DNA of 64,000 nucleotides from Rhodococcus oxybenzonivorans (GTDB lineage: Bacteria; Actinomycetota; Actinomycetes; Mycobacteriales; Mycobacteriaceae): positions 6,262,001 through 6,326,000 of the forward strand of contig NZ_CP021354.1 in assembly GCF_003130705.1 (NCBI RefSeq), given 5' to 3'. A program made the position numbers and the translations under genes. This document shows positions 45,224 to 53,929 of the stretch, in pieces; positions within the stretch are counted from its first letter, which is position 1, and each line of letters begins with the position of its first letter. Below the pieces are notes generated by a model. It made no database searches and was not told the origin of the DNA. It saw only the letters and a program-made list of their open reading frames with translations.

Positions 45224-45714
45224 AGTCCGCGGATGTACGCGGCCTGCCCGGCGTGCTGCAGATCGTCGGAGATCACGCTGATCAGCCGCACGCCGAGAGT
45301 GACCGGCGGATCCCAGTTCTCGTCGACGATGCGATCGAGGTCGTCCGTACCGATCGACTGGACGTAGTCGACGGTTCGGTCGTGGACCGCATCGTGGTAT
45401 CCGAGCAGAAGTCCGGCTGCGGTCGTCACCCTCGCCACCTCGGCGGACGACTGCCCGTACCCGATCGCGGCCACCGGGAAAGGCAGGTCGAATCGTTCAC
45501 ACCACCCGCCCGACGTCCACACCTGCTCGGTGCCCGCGACCCCGGCAACGTGGTCGTCCTGCACCCGGGTGAGATGCCAGACCAACCAGGCGATGGTGTT
45601 CGCGTCCTCGTCCACCCGATAGGTCAGTGCGTCAGACGGTAATTCGGACAGCGCCTCGTGCACGGTCTCCTGGATACGGTCGAAAGCGTCGGTCAACAGC
45701 GCACTGTGATCCAC
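45208..45714 (-). CDS. DinB/mycothiol-type maleylpyruvate-isomerase-like protein
   Basis: A 168-residue four-helix-bundle protein of the DinB superfamily: LTDAFDRIQETVHEALSEL, NTIAWLVWHLTRVQDDHVAGVAG (metal-binding His), GYHDAVHDRTVDYVQSI and ISVISDDLQHAGQAAYIRGL with the third His. Such proteins use mycothiol or bacillithiol with a divalent metal. The GTG at 45714 has GAGGGGAG upstream. The 3' end overlaps the convergent MpaB gene by 16 bases. Substrate unknown. Confidence 0.88.
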   Translation of the reverse strand: MDHSALLTDAFDRIQETVHEALSELPSDALTYRVDEDANTIAWLVWHLTRVQDDHVAGVAGTEQVWTSGGWCERFDLPFPVAAIGYGQSSAEVARVTTAAGLLLGYHDAVHDRTVDYVQSIGTDDLDRIVDENWDPPVTLGVRLISVISDDLQHAGQAAYIRGLYERR

Positions 45715-46030
45715 AATGCTCCCCTCGTCGCGTATTCGTTTTCCCTGTCCACTATGACCGTTCGCGTACCCGGGTGGGCAGAGATGTGACACCGGACGGG
45801 CATATCGCCTACGTCACCGACCACCCTGTGCCGCGTTCCTTGCCACACCGGCCGCGCCGGCGCCACGCCGCGGTCCGCTCGACGCATCGTGGATTACCCA
45901 CGACGACGAACCGGACCGACGACGTGTCACCCGCGACGGCGCACAACAATTACCCGTCAGTCGAGCGGTGCCCACATCGATCCCACCAACAGGCGCCGAT
46001 AAGTCCGCTCAATGGCGGACACCACCCGTT

Positions 46031-47542
46031 TCAGCCGACCGCAACTGGCACCTGCGCCTGAGCGTCATGGAAGGCTTGCTTGATCTCGGCCGAAATCCGG
46101 CCACGGGAAGACACGTCTTTGCCCTGCCCGATCGCCCACTCACGAATCTCCTTGATCATGTTCTTCGCCGGCGCCACCTTCCCCGTAGCCGTCGTCTTCG
46201 CGACCATCATCTTGGTGGGCGTCGTCTTCGCGGGAGACTTCTTCACAGCCGTCGTTCGCGGACCCTTGGTCTTGGCGGCCGTCGTCCTCGAGGGAACCTT
46301 CCTCGCGGCCGGCTTCCTCGCAGGCGCCGCTTTTACCTGAACCTTCTTTGCCGCAGCGTCATGAAACGCTCGCTCGACCTCGGCCGAAATCCGGCCACGA
46401 GAGGACACTTCAAGACCCTCCCCGATCGCCCACTCACGAATCTCCTTGGTCATCTTTTTCGCGGGAGCTACCTTCTCCGTGGCCGCTGTTTTCGTGGCCG
46501 TGGTTTTCGCTACCGTCGTTTTCACGGCCGTTGTTTTTGCGGGAGCCTTCTTCGCAGCTGCCTTATTCACCCGCGCCGCTTTTACCTGAACCTTCTTTGC
46601 CGCAGCGTCATGAAACGCTCGCTCGATCTCGGCCGAAATGCGGCCACGGGAGGACACATCGAGACCCTGCCCGATCGCCCACTCACGAATCTCCTTGGTC
46701 ATCTTCTTCGCTGGCGTCGTCTCCGTCGCCGTCGTTTTCGCAGCGGCCGCTTTCGCCGCCGTCTTCTTCGCTGGAGCCTTTGCCGGAGCCGTCTTCACGC
46801 CCGCTGTTTCCGGAGCCGTCTTCTTCGCGGCCGCCTTCTTCGCAGCTGCCTTATTCACCCGCGCCGCTTTTACCTGAACCTTCTTTGCCGCAGCGTCATG
46901 AAACGCTCGCTCGACCTCGGCCGAAATCCGGCCACGAGAGGACACATCGAGACCCTGCCCGATCGCCCACTCACGAATCTCCTTGGTCATCTTCTTCGCT
47001 GGCGTCGCCTCCGCGACTGCCTTCTCCACATTCGCCGTCTTCTTCGCCGGCACCTTGCTCACCGTCGTCTTCGCGACCGTCGTTTTCACGGCCGTCGTCT
47101 TCGCCGCTGACTTTCTCACCCGCGCCGGTTTTACCTGAACCTTCTTTGCCGCAGCGTCATAAAACGCTCGCTCGACCTCGGCCGAAATCCGGCCACGAGA
47201 GGACACATCGAGACCCTCCCCGATCGCCCACTCACGAATCTCCTTGGTCATCTTCTTCGCTGGCGTCGCCTCCGCGACTGCCTTCTCCACATCCGCCGTC
47301 TTCTTCGCCGGCACCTTGTTCGCCGTGGCCCTCTTCACTGGCGACTTCTTCGAAACAACCTTCTTCACCGGCGCCGCTTCTATCCGAACCTTCTTTGCCG
47401 CAGCGTCATGAAAGGCTCGCTCGACCTCGGCCGAAATACGGCCACGAGAGGAAACTTCGAGACCCTCCCCGATCGCCCACTCACGAATCGCCTTCGTCCT
47501 GTTCTTCGCCGATCCTTCGGAGCTTCTCGGTGATACCGCCAT
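46031..47542 (-). CDS. Hexa-repeat Lsr2-C-terminal-like, histone H1-like DNA-binding protein
   Basis: A 503-residue, extremely basic protein with six near-identical modules whose core is IREWAIGEGLEVSSRGRI followed by SAEVERAFHDAAAKK, starting at residues 19, 102, 189, 285, 368 and 466. This is the Lsr2 C-terminal DNA-binding domain, in which the RGR loop enters the minor groove of AT-rich DNA. The N-terminal Lsr2 oligomerisation domain is absent. Modules are joined by 45-60-residue Lys/Ala/Thr/Pro-rich linkers like histone H1 tails. The ATG at 47542 has GAGAG upstream; the frame extends further. It could bridge or coat AT-rich DNA as a covalent multimer. Tandem-repeat origin is also clear in the DNA. 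Confidence 0.9.
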   Translation of the reverse strand: MAVSPRSSEGSAKNRTKAIREWAIGEGLEVSSRGRISAEVERAFHDAAAKKVRIEAAPVKKVVSKKSPVKRATANKVPAKKTADVEKAVAEATPAKKMTKEIREWAIGEGLDVSSRGRISAEVERAFYDAAAKKVQVKPARVRKSAAKTTAVKTTVAKTTVSKVPAKKTANVEKAVAEATPAKKMTKEIREWAIGQGLDVSSRGRISAEVERAFHDAAAKKVQVKAARVNKAAAKKAAAKKTAPETAGVKTAPAKAPAKKTAAKAAAAKTTATETTPAKKMTKEIREWAIGQGLDVSSRGRISAEIERAFHDAAAKKVQVKAARVNKAAAKKAPAKTTAVKTTVAKTTATKTAATEKVAPAKKMTKEIREWAIGEGLEVSSRGRISAEVERAFHDAAAKKVQVKAAPARKPAARKVPSRTTAAKTKGPRTTAVKKSPAKTTPTKMMVAKTTATGKVAPAKNMIKEIREWAIGQGKDVSSRGRISAEIKQAFHDAQAQVPVAVG

Positions 47543-48304
47543 CGTGCTCTCTTTCTTCGCCGGGCAATCGTCCAACGCACACAATAACCGCAGGCGTCTC
47601 CCGGTGATCAGGAAGCTCACCCAAACGGACCTTGTGACGTTTACGACGTCGCCCATCTGGGCAGATCAAACACGACATCGTTCGAGCTCCACACTAACCG
47701 CGCGATGAACTTCACACATTCGAATAGCGCACGCCGACAACCTGATTCCCGAATTCATCCACGAGCATACTTCGATGACTGCTTCACGTTCATCCGAATT
47801 AGCACCGACGGGATTCAAAATGCCGGGCACGCGACCCCATTGCGCATAGAAAATTACCAGACCGACCAGCGTCCGCCGGCCGATCGGCAGGCGGACTGGC
47901 CATCAGCTCGCCCGTCGCGGTGCGGTTCCGTGCAGTGGATCGCACGCCCAGCACTATGCGAAGGTCTCGCACCGCCCAATCACACAATTCGTCGAAGGTG
48001 TGCGTCCTTCACTTCCCACTCGCCTCGCCGAGCCGGTCGTGTGACTGGCAGACATCCCGGTGCGCCACGCCCACCCCGACGAATGTCATCAAACCCCGGC
48101 TGTGTTCGCTAGCGTCCTCGTTCTCCTCCAAGCCGCGATGACTCCGCGACCACCGGACCTCGCGCGCCTGAGGATTCTCAAGACGTCCCTCTGCGACGAC
48201 CTCGTCCGTGCGTGGAACGGATCGCCGACACACAACTGAACATCACCCCCACATTGTCACTACTCATGCCATCGGGCCAGACTTCGCCGGACTCCTCGAT
48301 CGGA
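47543..48304. other. Intergenic stretch, no convincing gene
   Basis: About 760 bp upstream of the Lsr2-repeat gene. Short frames exist (47705-48112 plus; 47799-47987 and 48009-48233 minus), but none has both a plausible ribosome site and family features. It is less GC-rich than the surrounding genes near 47700-47850, which fits a promoter region for the repeat gene. Confidence 0.5.
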
Positions 48305-49213
48305 TTATTGGAAGTAGGACGCATAGTCCCTGAAAGGAACCTGGCCGGTGGGGCTCGACTGTATGGCGTCGGCAACTGCCGACGGAATGGGCGCCCAGTG
48401 GGCAGGCATCGCGGCGGCCAGGGACGGATTCAGTATGTAGAGCAGGGCGAAGTTCACTATCCAGAGTGGCGGTGCCATCGACATGCCAACTTCCGACCGC
48501 ACACCCCCCTTGGTGTTGGTCACCAATTGAGCTGCGCCCGACATCTGTTGCGATGCGAAGCCGTAGATCGCTTGCACCGTGTATGCCGACCGATGGAGCG
48601 CTATCAGGGTGTGTGTCGCACCGTTGTTCCTCAACCATGTGCCCACGTAACCACCGGGGGCGATCAAAGAATTCACTTGCCTCGTCGGCGCATCCGCGTT
48701 GGCCGGACTCTCCAGCAATCCGCTGGTGTTCACGTAGAGGCCGTAGCTGGCCAGGACCGACGGTGTGGGGTGACCGTCGATGTCGGAATAGAGGGGACGA
48801 CCGTTCGTATTGGTGAGGATTCGGGCGCATGCCTCGATCACCTCGGCAGCGTCGCGGCTGCCGCCGACTCCGCCGCCGGTAACGAGGTCGCGATACTGCT
48901 GCTCCGATAGAGCATCAGCCCTGCCGAGCCCTATCTGATCGGCGATCTCGTCGGCCGCTTGCTGGCCGAGTGGCTCGTTGAGCTGACCCGGACTGGTCAC
49001 CTGCGTCGGTGCGAGGCGTTCATAGCCAGGCGCTCCGGCGAAGGGGATCGAGAATCCGGTGTCGACAGTTTCTGCCGCTGGTTGGCCGTAGGCTTCCTGC
49101 GTCGTTGCCAGTGGGAAAAGGCATGCACCCAGCAGTGCCAGTACCGAGAGTGTCCTGCGGCGGAGGGTTGCTCCGCGTCGATGACCCGGACCCGATATTC
49201 TCATGCCGCGCAT
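48305..49213 (-). CDS. Secreted hypothetical protein
   Basis: A protein of about 302 residues with an Arg-rich N-terminus and a hydrophobic signal (TLSVLALLGACLFPLATTQEAYGQ) that ends in a probable signal peptidase I site. The mature part contains LGRADALSEQQYRDLVTGGGVGGSRDAAEVIEACARILTNTNG and YGLYVNTSGLLESPANADAPTRQ. Near the C-terminus a hydrophobic stretch (PLWIVNFALLYILNPSLAAAM) is present. I do not recognise the family. An alternative ATG lies four codons downstream, at 49201. The arginines upstream of the signal hint at possible Tat export but no clear RR motif is seen. Confidence 0.7.
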   Translation of the reverse strand: MRGMRISGPGHRRGATLRRRTLSVLALLGACLFPLATTQEAYGQPAAETVDTGFSIPFAGAPGYERLAPTQVTSPGQLNEPLGQQAADEIADQIGLGRADALSEQQYRDLVTGGGVGGSRDAAEVIEACARILTNTNGRPLYSDIDGHPTPSVLASYGLYVNTSGLLESPANADAPTRQVNSLIAPGGYVGTWLRNNGATHTLIALHRSAYTVQAIYGFASQQMSGAAQLVTNTKGGVRSEVGMSMAPPLWIVNFALLYILNPSLAAAMPAHWAPIPSAVADAIQSSPTGQVPFRDYASYFQ

Positions 49214-49689
49214 ACGTCAACCTCCCAGAACACCGTCGGGCGAGCCGGAACAAGCTTCAATCCCAAGTCAAACGCCGTGACAGTGGTGCGTCAAGACTCG
49301 CGGCATGTACCTCCTGCGAGTGCCCGGGGTGAAGTTCGTCGAGTGTCCCCCGTGGACAAGGGGGTTTCAAGCCATCGACGACGTTGCGGCGGAATCGCAT
49401 CCGTATAGGGGTGTGGACAGCCTGTAGTTTTTATTGCAGTAGCCGCGACATGACGCATCGCGCAATGCTGACGGCTCCGCCGGTCGAGGCTCGCCACCCG
49501 CACCCTCGACGCCACGTACAGCCGTGGTTTGGTGCCGATGCCGACTTCACCGGCCCGGGGCAATCCCCACCCAGGCACGACAACATCCCGGGTTCATTCG
49601 AACCGCAATCCTAATTTCGCCGCGAACACACCACACGGCGGCAGATAATTGTGGTACCGGCAAGAACCGAAGCTCGGGAAGGGTCAGCC
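49214..49689. other. Intergenic stretch, no gene seen
   Basis: Region between the divergent secreted protein and the DUF7144 membrane protein. Short frames (49384-49614 plus, 49291-49578 minus) lack support. It probably holds both promoters; no repeat or hairpin stands out. Confidence 0.5.
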
Positions 49690-50163
49690 ATGTCCGATCG
49701 TAGCTCGGGAGTGAATCCAGCGAGTTCCGAGTATCCCTCCGGCAAACAGGCTTTCGCGGCCGGCACGTCGATGGGGGCCGCCGTCATCATGGTCACCGTC
49801 GGCATCATCCAGCTCTTCCAAGGCATCGCGGCGGTCGCCGAAAACGAAGTATTCGTCAGCGGCATCAATTACGTCTACAAATTCGACCTCACCACCTGGG
49901 GCTGGATCCACGTCATCCTCGGCGTCCTCGTCGCGATCGTCGGCCTGGCCCTGTTCACCGGCGCCGGGTGGGCCCGCGTGTCGGCCATCGTCGTCGCCGC
50001 CATCTCGATCTTGGCGAACTTCCTCTGGCTGCCCTATTACCCGGGTTGGTCACTGCTGATCATCGCCCTCGACGTCGTCGTCATCTGGGCTGTCTCGACG
50101 TGGAATCCGGAACCAAATGTCAGAAACGCGAACCTTCGCGGTACCGGCACTCCCGCTCGGTAA
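49690..50163 (+). CDS. DUF7144-type four-helix membrane protein
   Basis: A 157-residue protein with four predicted membrane helices (AAVIMVTVGIIQLFQGIAAV; WGWIHVILGVLVAIVGLALFTG; WARVSAIVVAAISILANFLWL; WSLLIIALDVVVIWAVS). The TTWGWIHVILG and PYYPGWSLLIIALDVVVIWA segments are typical of the actinobacterial DUF7144 family, of unknown function. The ATG at 49690 has GGAAGGG upstream. N- and C-termini are polar and probably cytoplasmic. Confidence 0.8.
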   Translation: MSDRSSGVNPASSEYPSGKQAFAAGTSMGAAVIMVTVGIIQLFQGIAAVAENEVFVSGINYVYKFDLTTWGWIHVILGVLVAIVGLALFTGAGWARVSAIVVAAISILANFLWLPYYPGWSLLIIALDVVVIWAVSTWNPEPNVRNANLRGTGTPAR

Positions 50164-50309
50164 CTCGGCCGAAAATCGCGGGCACCGGGGACAAAACGAG
50201 CGGAGAACGGGTGACGACCCGGGAAGCACCTCATCTCGACGTTCACCCGTTCTGGTGAACATCCGCGACTATCCCCGAGAGCACAGTGAAACGAACGGGA
50301 GCGACAACA

Positions 50310-50510
50310 GTGACATACACATACAAGGTCGTCGAGGTCCGCGAGAAAATGATCGGCGGCAAAATGTCCGGCGGCAAACTCGAAGACCTGCTCAACCAGT
50401 ACGCCCAGCAAGGATGGCGTCTCAAAGCGATAACCTCGTCCGATGTCAAGGGCAGAATCGGCCCTGGCAGCGTGGAGGGACTGCTGATCACCTTCGAACG
50501 CGAAAGCTGA
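50310..50510 (+). CDS. DUF4177-like small protein
   Basis: A 66-residue protein: YTYKVVEVREKMIGGKMSGGKLEDLLNQYAQQGWRLKAIT, then LLITFERE. This is the DUF4177 pattern (YKVV...LLNxxxxxGWxLxxI...LLIxFER), of unknown function. I take the GTG at 50310, which has GGGAG nine bases upstream and matches the usual family start; the GTG at 50286 would add eight residues. Confidence 0.75.
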   Translation: MTYTYKVVEVREKMIGGKMSGGKLEDLLNQYAQQGWRLKAITSSDVKGRIGPGSVEGLLITFERES

Positions 50511-50526
50511 GCAGCTCCGGACACGA

Positions 50527-50910
50527 TCAGCCGACGTGTTCGAGATCCTCGGTGCCATCGAGGCCGACATCGACGCCTAGCTCGCCCAACTCGGAGCGGT
50601 TACAGGTGCTCGATGGTGCGCTTACCGATCGAGGTGTCAGGGCGTCGATGATCTTCTCGTCGGCGGAGTTGCTGCGCGGCCGGGCGATGTCCCGCCAGTA
50701 GACCGGAAGTTCGGCCAGTGCGCGGGCAGAGTCCTGCGCAGCCTCGCTGGAGACGATCGCGGCGCGGGCGACGTACTCGACGAACCCGTCGGCATCCCCC
50801 GCTCGGTAGCGGGTCAGGTGGTCGAAGTAGCGGCGGGTGTCGGCGAGCATCACCGACGCCAACGGGACGGTGACCCGGTGGGTCAGGCCGCGACAGGGCA
50901 CGGCAACGTG
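50527..50910 (-). pseudogene. Fic-family AMPylase C-terminal fragment
   Basis: The minus-strand frame reads VTVPLASVMLADTRRYFDHLTRYRAGDADGFVEYVARAAIVSSEAAQDSARALAELPVYWRDI and ends with ARPRSNSADEKIIDALT and a broken helix-turn-helix. This is the portion of Fic proteins after the HPFxxGNGR motif, with the usual C-terminal winged helix damaged. The catalytic Fic motif itself is absent, so the gene has lost its 5' two thirds. Confidence 0.7.
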
Positions 50911-50915
50911 TCCGG

Positions 50916-51719
50916 TCACGCATTTACCGGCAGCGCCAGCACGACCTCCTGCTCGTTCGCGGGAAGGTAGTGGACGTCGAGCACCCGTCCCACCTGCACG
51001 TGCGCGACGCTGCGTGAGGGCAGGAACTTCTCGACGCGGGTGGTGAACGTCGATCCGTCGGGTCGGCTGACTACCAGGCCGAGGTGCACCTTGGGATGCC
51101 CGTTGCGAATTTCCCCCGGAACGCTGAGCGACTGCACCACCGCCTGGGCCGCGACTCCCCGCGCGGCGATGTCGAGCTTGTCCACAGAGGTGATGCCCTG
51201 CCGGATCATGGTGTGATTCCACGCTTCGGTGGCCGCGGCGGTGTCGCCGGAGCGGTCGATCTCGACCTTGTCCGTGCGCCCCGGCACGTACCGCACGGGT
51301 AACACGACACCAGGCCGGAGCAGCGCCAGTTCAGTAAGCGGCACAATCATTTTCGCGTGCGACTCGAATGTCTTGCCGTCGGCATCCTCGACACCGAGAT
51401 CGATTCGGACCTCCGGCTGATCGTTGAGGGTCATCCCGGTCTGCCGCACTGCGCGCACGGTACCGATCCCAACCGACCCGTTGCGGAACGCTGCGCTGTT
51501 CGTGCCGGTCAGTGCCGCCATCACGCTGTCGCCGGTGAAGGCGAAAACCATGATGAGGAGGGTCGTCGCGAGGATCGGCCAGATCATCTGCGGCCCGACC
51601 CAGGCGAGACCTTCGATCCCGTAGTCCGTTGCCCCCCGGTTACCGAGGCCGTACCAGAGGTAGTAGCCGACGGAACCGACGAAGAACGAGAGTGCTGTGA
51701 TGCGCAGGATCTTGTTCAT
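50916..51719 (-). CDS. Membrane-anchored hypothetical protein
   Basis: A 267-residue protein with two N-terminal membrane helices (ITALSFFVGSVGYYLWYGL; MIWPILATTLLIMVFAFTGDSVM) and a soluble C-terminal part. That part has two similar beta-rich halves, each with VP(L/S)...LRPG...(V)RYVPG-like or VGRVLDVHYLPA segments (GVVLPVRYVPGRTDKVEID; VGRVLDVHYLPANEQEVVL), which suggests an internal duplication. No family is recognised. It lies upstream of the Fic remnant and downstream of the lipoprotein gene in the same direction, about 115 bp apart. Confidence 0.75.
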   Translation of the reverse strand: MNKILRITALSFFVGSVGYYLWYGLGNRGATDYGIEGLAWVGPQMIWPILATTLLIMVFAFTGDSVMAALTGTNSAAFRNGSVGIGTVRAVRQTGMTLNDQPEVRIDLGVEDADGKTFESHAKMIVPLTELALLRPGVVLPVRYVPGRTDKVEIDRSGDTAAATEAWNHTMIRQGITSVDKLDIAARGVAAQAVVQSLSVPGEIRNGHPKVHLGLVVSRPDGSTFTTRVEKFLPSRSVAHVQVGRVLDVHYLPANEQEVVLALPVNA

Positions 51720-51834
51720 GATGTTCCCATTCGATACGTGTGGTTGGTGAGGGCAGTGCCCCGGCGCGCGCGAATCCCGCTGTTGCAGAATCTGTCCGAG
51801 ACTCGCGCGCGCCGTGGTGATTGCGGTGTGCGGC

Positions 51835-52389
51835 TCAGCCGCCGACGATGGTGGAGCACGCGAAGGTGAGGTCGAACTTCGCCGTGGTCGGCGCGGTCGG
51901 ATTGCTCATGTCGGGAGCGCCGACGCCTTCCCCCGTCACCTTGTACACGTCACCGTCCTTCACAACCGTCGCGGTGCCGCCGGGCATTCCCTGTCCGAAT
52001 CCGAGGGCGTAGGGCAGCCCGTTGGACCCGCCCTTGCTGCCGGCGATTCCGACGGCCTGCACGGTGTCGGTGCCGGTGATGGTCGCGCTCACGGCCAGGT
52101 CCCCGTACGTGGCATTGCCGGTGTCGGCGAGAGCCAGCGCCAGGGTGTCACCCTGCTTGGCGCAGGTGGCGTCGAACTTGGCGTCCAACGCCTTCCCGTC
52201 GATGACGGCCGCGGACGCCCCGGCCGGACTCGCGGCGTTCGACGTCTCCGAGGCGACCGTGGGGGCGTCGGAGCTGTCATTGGACCCTTCGCTGTCACTG
52301 CAACCCGAGAGCAGCAGGGCTGCAGCCGCAACCGCGACGACGCCCGCGGTGTATGCGCGCTTCGGCTGAGTCCGAACGATCTTGTTCAT
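51835..52389 (-). CDS. LpqH-like (19-kDa antigen family) lipoprotein
   Basis: A 184-residue lipoprotein: a Lys/Arg-containing start, hydrophobic VVAVAAAALLLSGC with lipobox Cys, a Ser/Asp/Ala-rich linker, and a beta-rich domain with VIDGKALDAKFDATCAKQGDTLALAL and a terminal FDLTFACSTIVGG. The two Cys residues in the mature part match the disulphide of the 19-kDa antigen family. Such lipoproteins are surface-exposed and their function is uncertain. Divergent from the four-gene CHAT operon. Confidence 0.85.
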   Translation of the reverse strand: MNKIVRTQPKRAYTAGVVAVAAAALLLSGCSDSEGSNDSSDAPTVASETSNAASPAGASAAVIDGKALDAKFDATCAKQGDTLALALADTGNATYGDLAVSATITGTDTVQAVGIAGSKGGSNGLPYALGFGQGMPGGTATVVKDGDVYKVTGEGVGAPDMSNPTAPTTAKFDLTFACSTIVGG

Positions 52390-52549
52390 GATCCGTCCTT
52401 CACATGTCGTGAGGGGCGCTCGGCGCCCGTCTCCGATCTCTTCGGCCCGCGGTGTGGGGCCGATGGCTAAAAGGTATGGACGGCCCGCGCCCTACCGATC
52501 CCAGATTTCTGCCGACCTCCGCCGAGCGCACCTGCGGTAGCCTGCTCGA

Positions 52550-53929
52550 ATGCGGACGGGAGCGAGGGGGGCGACGGCTACTCGGCGACCCCGCGCCATG
52601 GTCCTGGACGAGGTGTGGCGGGAACTGGACGGCGTCGAACCGCTCAGCGGCCCGGACGGCGGGCCGCTCAGCCGCACAGTCAAACTCATCCTCGATCCGC
52701 TGGTGATTCGCCCCGTGCAGAACCCGGCGTGCGCCGGTCCGGTCGTCTCCTCCGACGGCGCGGAGCTTCTGGCCACACGCCTGCATGCCTCCGCTGATCT
52801 GCTGCGTGCCACGGCAGCATGGTTCACTCTGCTCAAGCGGGTCCGCCGTGCACTACGGGTCACCGAGGGCAATCCGCAGGACCTGTACTTTCAGCGCTGT
52901 TTCGAGCTGGCCACCACGGCCGGTCCGCCGGATCCTGACCGCGGCGAGTCGATCGCGGCAGACACCCTGCGCGACGTGCACGAATACTCGGCCGGACGCA
53001 CCACCCAGGCGTTGAAAGCCCATATCACCGACCCATCGCGGGCCCGGCAACTCACGGCACTCATCGATCTCGCCTGGGGCCGGCGACCGCTCTCGCGCGT
53101 CGCTCTCGAGGACGACACCTGGAAGATCAAGGCACTTCTCGACGCCTGCCCCGGCGCACGGCTCGATGAATCGGACGACTCCGGTCAGTGCGTGTTCGAC
53201 GGGTTGGTCTCCGGTTCCGCCGGAACCCACTTCGGAATTGCGCTGTGGACACCCGCCCATGCGTACACGGCTCACGAGCTGGGATTGACCACACATCCGG
53301 TGCCTGGGGCGCCCGTCCTGGGAATGTCTGCATCCACCGCGGCACTGGGGCTTCCCTTCGACCGCACCGTCCACGAACGTGTTTTCACAGTGCTGCGCGC
53401 CTCGAGTGAGCGAGCCGAACTTCCGCCCGTCGCCGAGTTGGTCACGACCGAGATCGCGCGGAGTTGCTCGCCGTGGGCTCTGCTCGACGAGTCGTTGCGG
53501 GTGATTGCGACCGCGGGGGCCACGCTGGCCGTAGATTTACGGCCGATCGGGGCCGGTGATCGTGGTCCTGCGGCAGACACGGCCTCGAGCCGGGTGATCA
53601 ACGGCCGCTGGCAGCGCGAGGCGTATGTGCTGCAGGCCCGCCGGCTCGCGCTGAGCACCGACGACCAGTCTCTGCCCGACACCAATCCGCTTGCCGCCAT
53701 CGCCGCCGAACTCCGGAAGCCGTGGCAGCCGTACCTGCGGCGCCTGTGGGTGCGCTTGCACGGCCGCGATGCCCGGGAGTTGTCGGTGCACACACTCGAC
53801 GAGGTGTGGGACCTCCTCGACGGCGTCGCCCGATCGGTCATCCTCGACCACCGGATGCGGGTCAAGCAGGCACTGAGCGTGCTGCCGCTCGCCGACTCCA
53901 CCGATTCGTCCCGATCGCGGGCAAGCTGA
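52550..53929 (+). CDS. Conflict-system helical protein, first gene of the CHAT/TPR operon
   Basis: A 459-residue soluble protein with no signal, membrane segment or catalytic motif I can name. The first half is predicted helical (VLDEVWRELDGVEPLSGPDGGPLSRTVKLILDPLVI; LLATRLHASADLLRATAAWFTLLKRVRRALRV). VWRELDG and VWDLLDG appear near both ends of the protein, which may reflect a repeated module. It resembles in context the CATRA-type (caspase and TPR repeat associated) proteins predicted in actinobacterial conflict systems, but I cannot confirm homology. Start could also be the ATG at 52598; neither has a strong ribosome site. Stop overlaps the next start (TGATG). Confidence 0.72.
   Translation: MRTGARGATATRRPRAMVLDEVWRELDGVEPLSGPDGGPLSRTVKLILDPLVIRPVQNPACAGPVVSSDGAELLATRLHASADLLRATAAWFTLLKRVRRALRVTEGNPQDLYFQRCFELATTAGPPDPDRGESIAADTLRDVHEYSAGRTTQALKAHITDPSRARQLTALIDLAWGRRPLSRVALEDDTWKIKALLDACPGARLDESDDSGQCVFDGLVSGSAGTHFGIALWTPAHAYTAHELGLTTHPVPGAPVLGMSASTAALGLPFDRTVHERVFTVLRASSERAELPPVAELVTTEIARSCSPWALLDESLRVIATAGATLAVDLRPIGAGDRGPAADTASSRVINGRWQREAYVLQARRLALSTDDQSLPDTNPLAAIAAELRKPWQPYLRRLWVRLHGRDARELSVHTLDEVWDLLDGVARSVILDHRMRVKQALSVLPLADSTDSSRSRAS

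Noticed and set aside
46031..47542. Spaced near-identical DNA repeats as a possible CRISPR array
   Set aside because: The repeats encode protein modules of about 35 residues, and the spacing and size do not fit CRISPR.
46348..47607. Long plus-strand frame (419 residues) antisense to the Lsr2-repeat gene
   Set aside because: Its Ser/Pro-rich repeats are the mirror of the Lys/Ala-rich repeat gene; the minus strand has clear Lsr2 motifs and a ribosome site.
47705..48112. 135-residue plus-strand frame upstream of the secreted protein region
   Set aside because: No ribosome site and composition typical of non-coding GC-rich frames.
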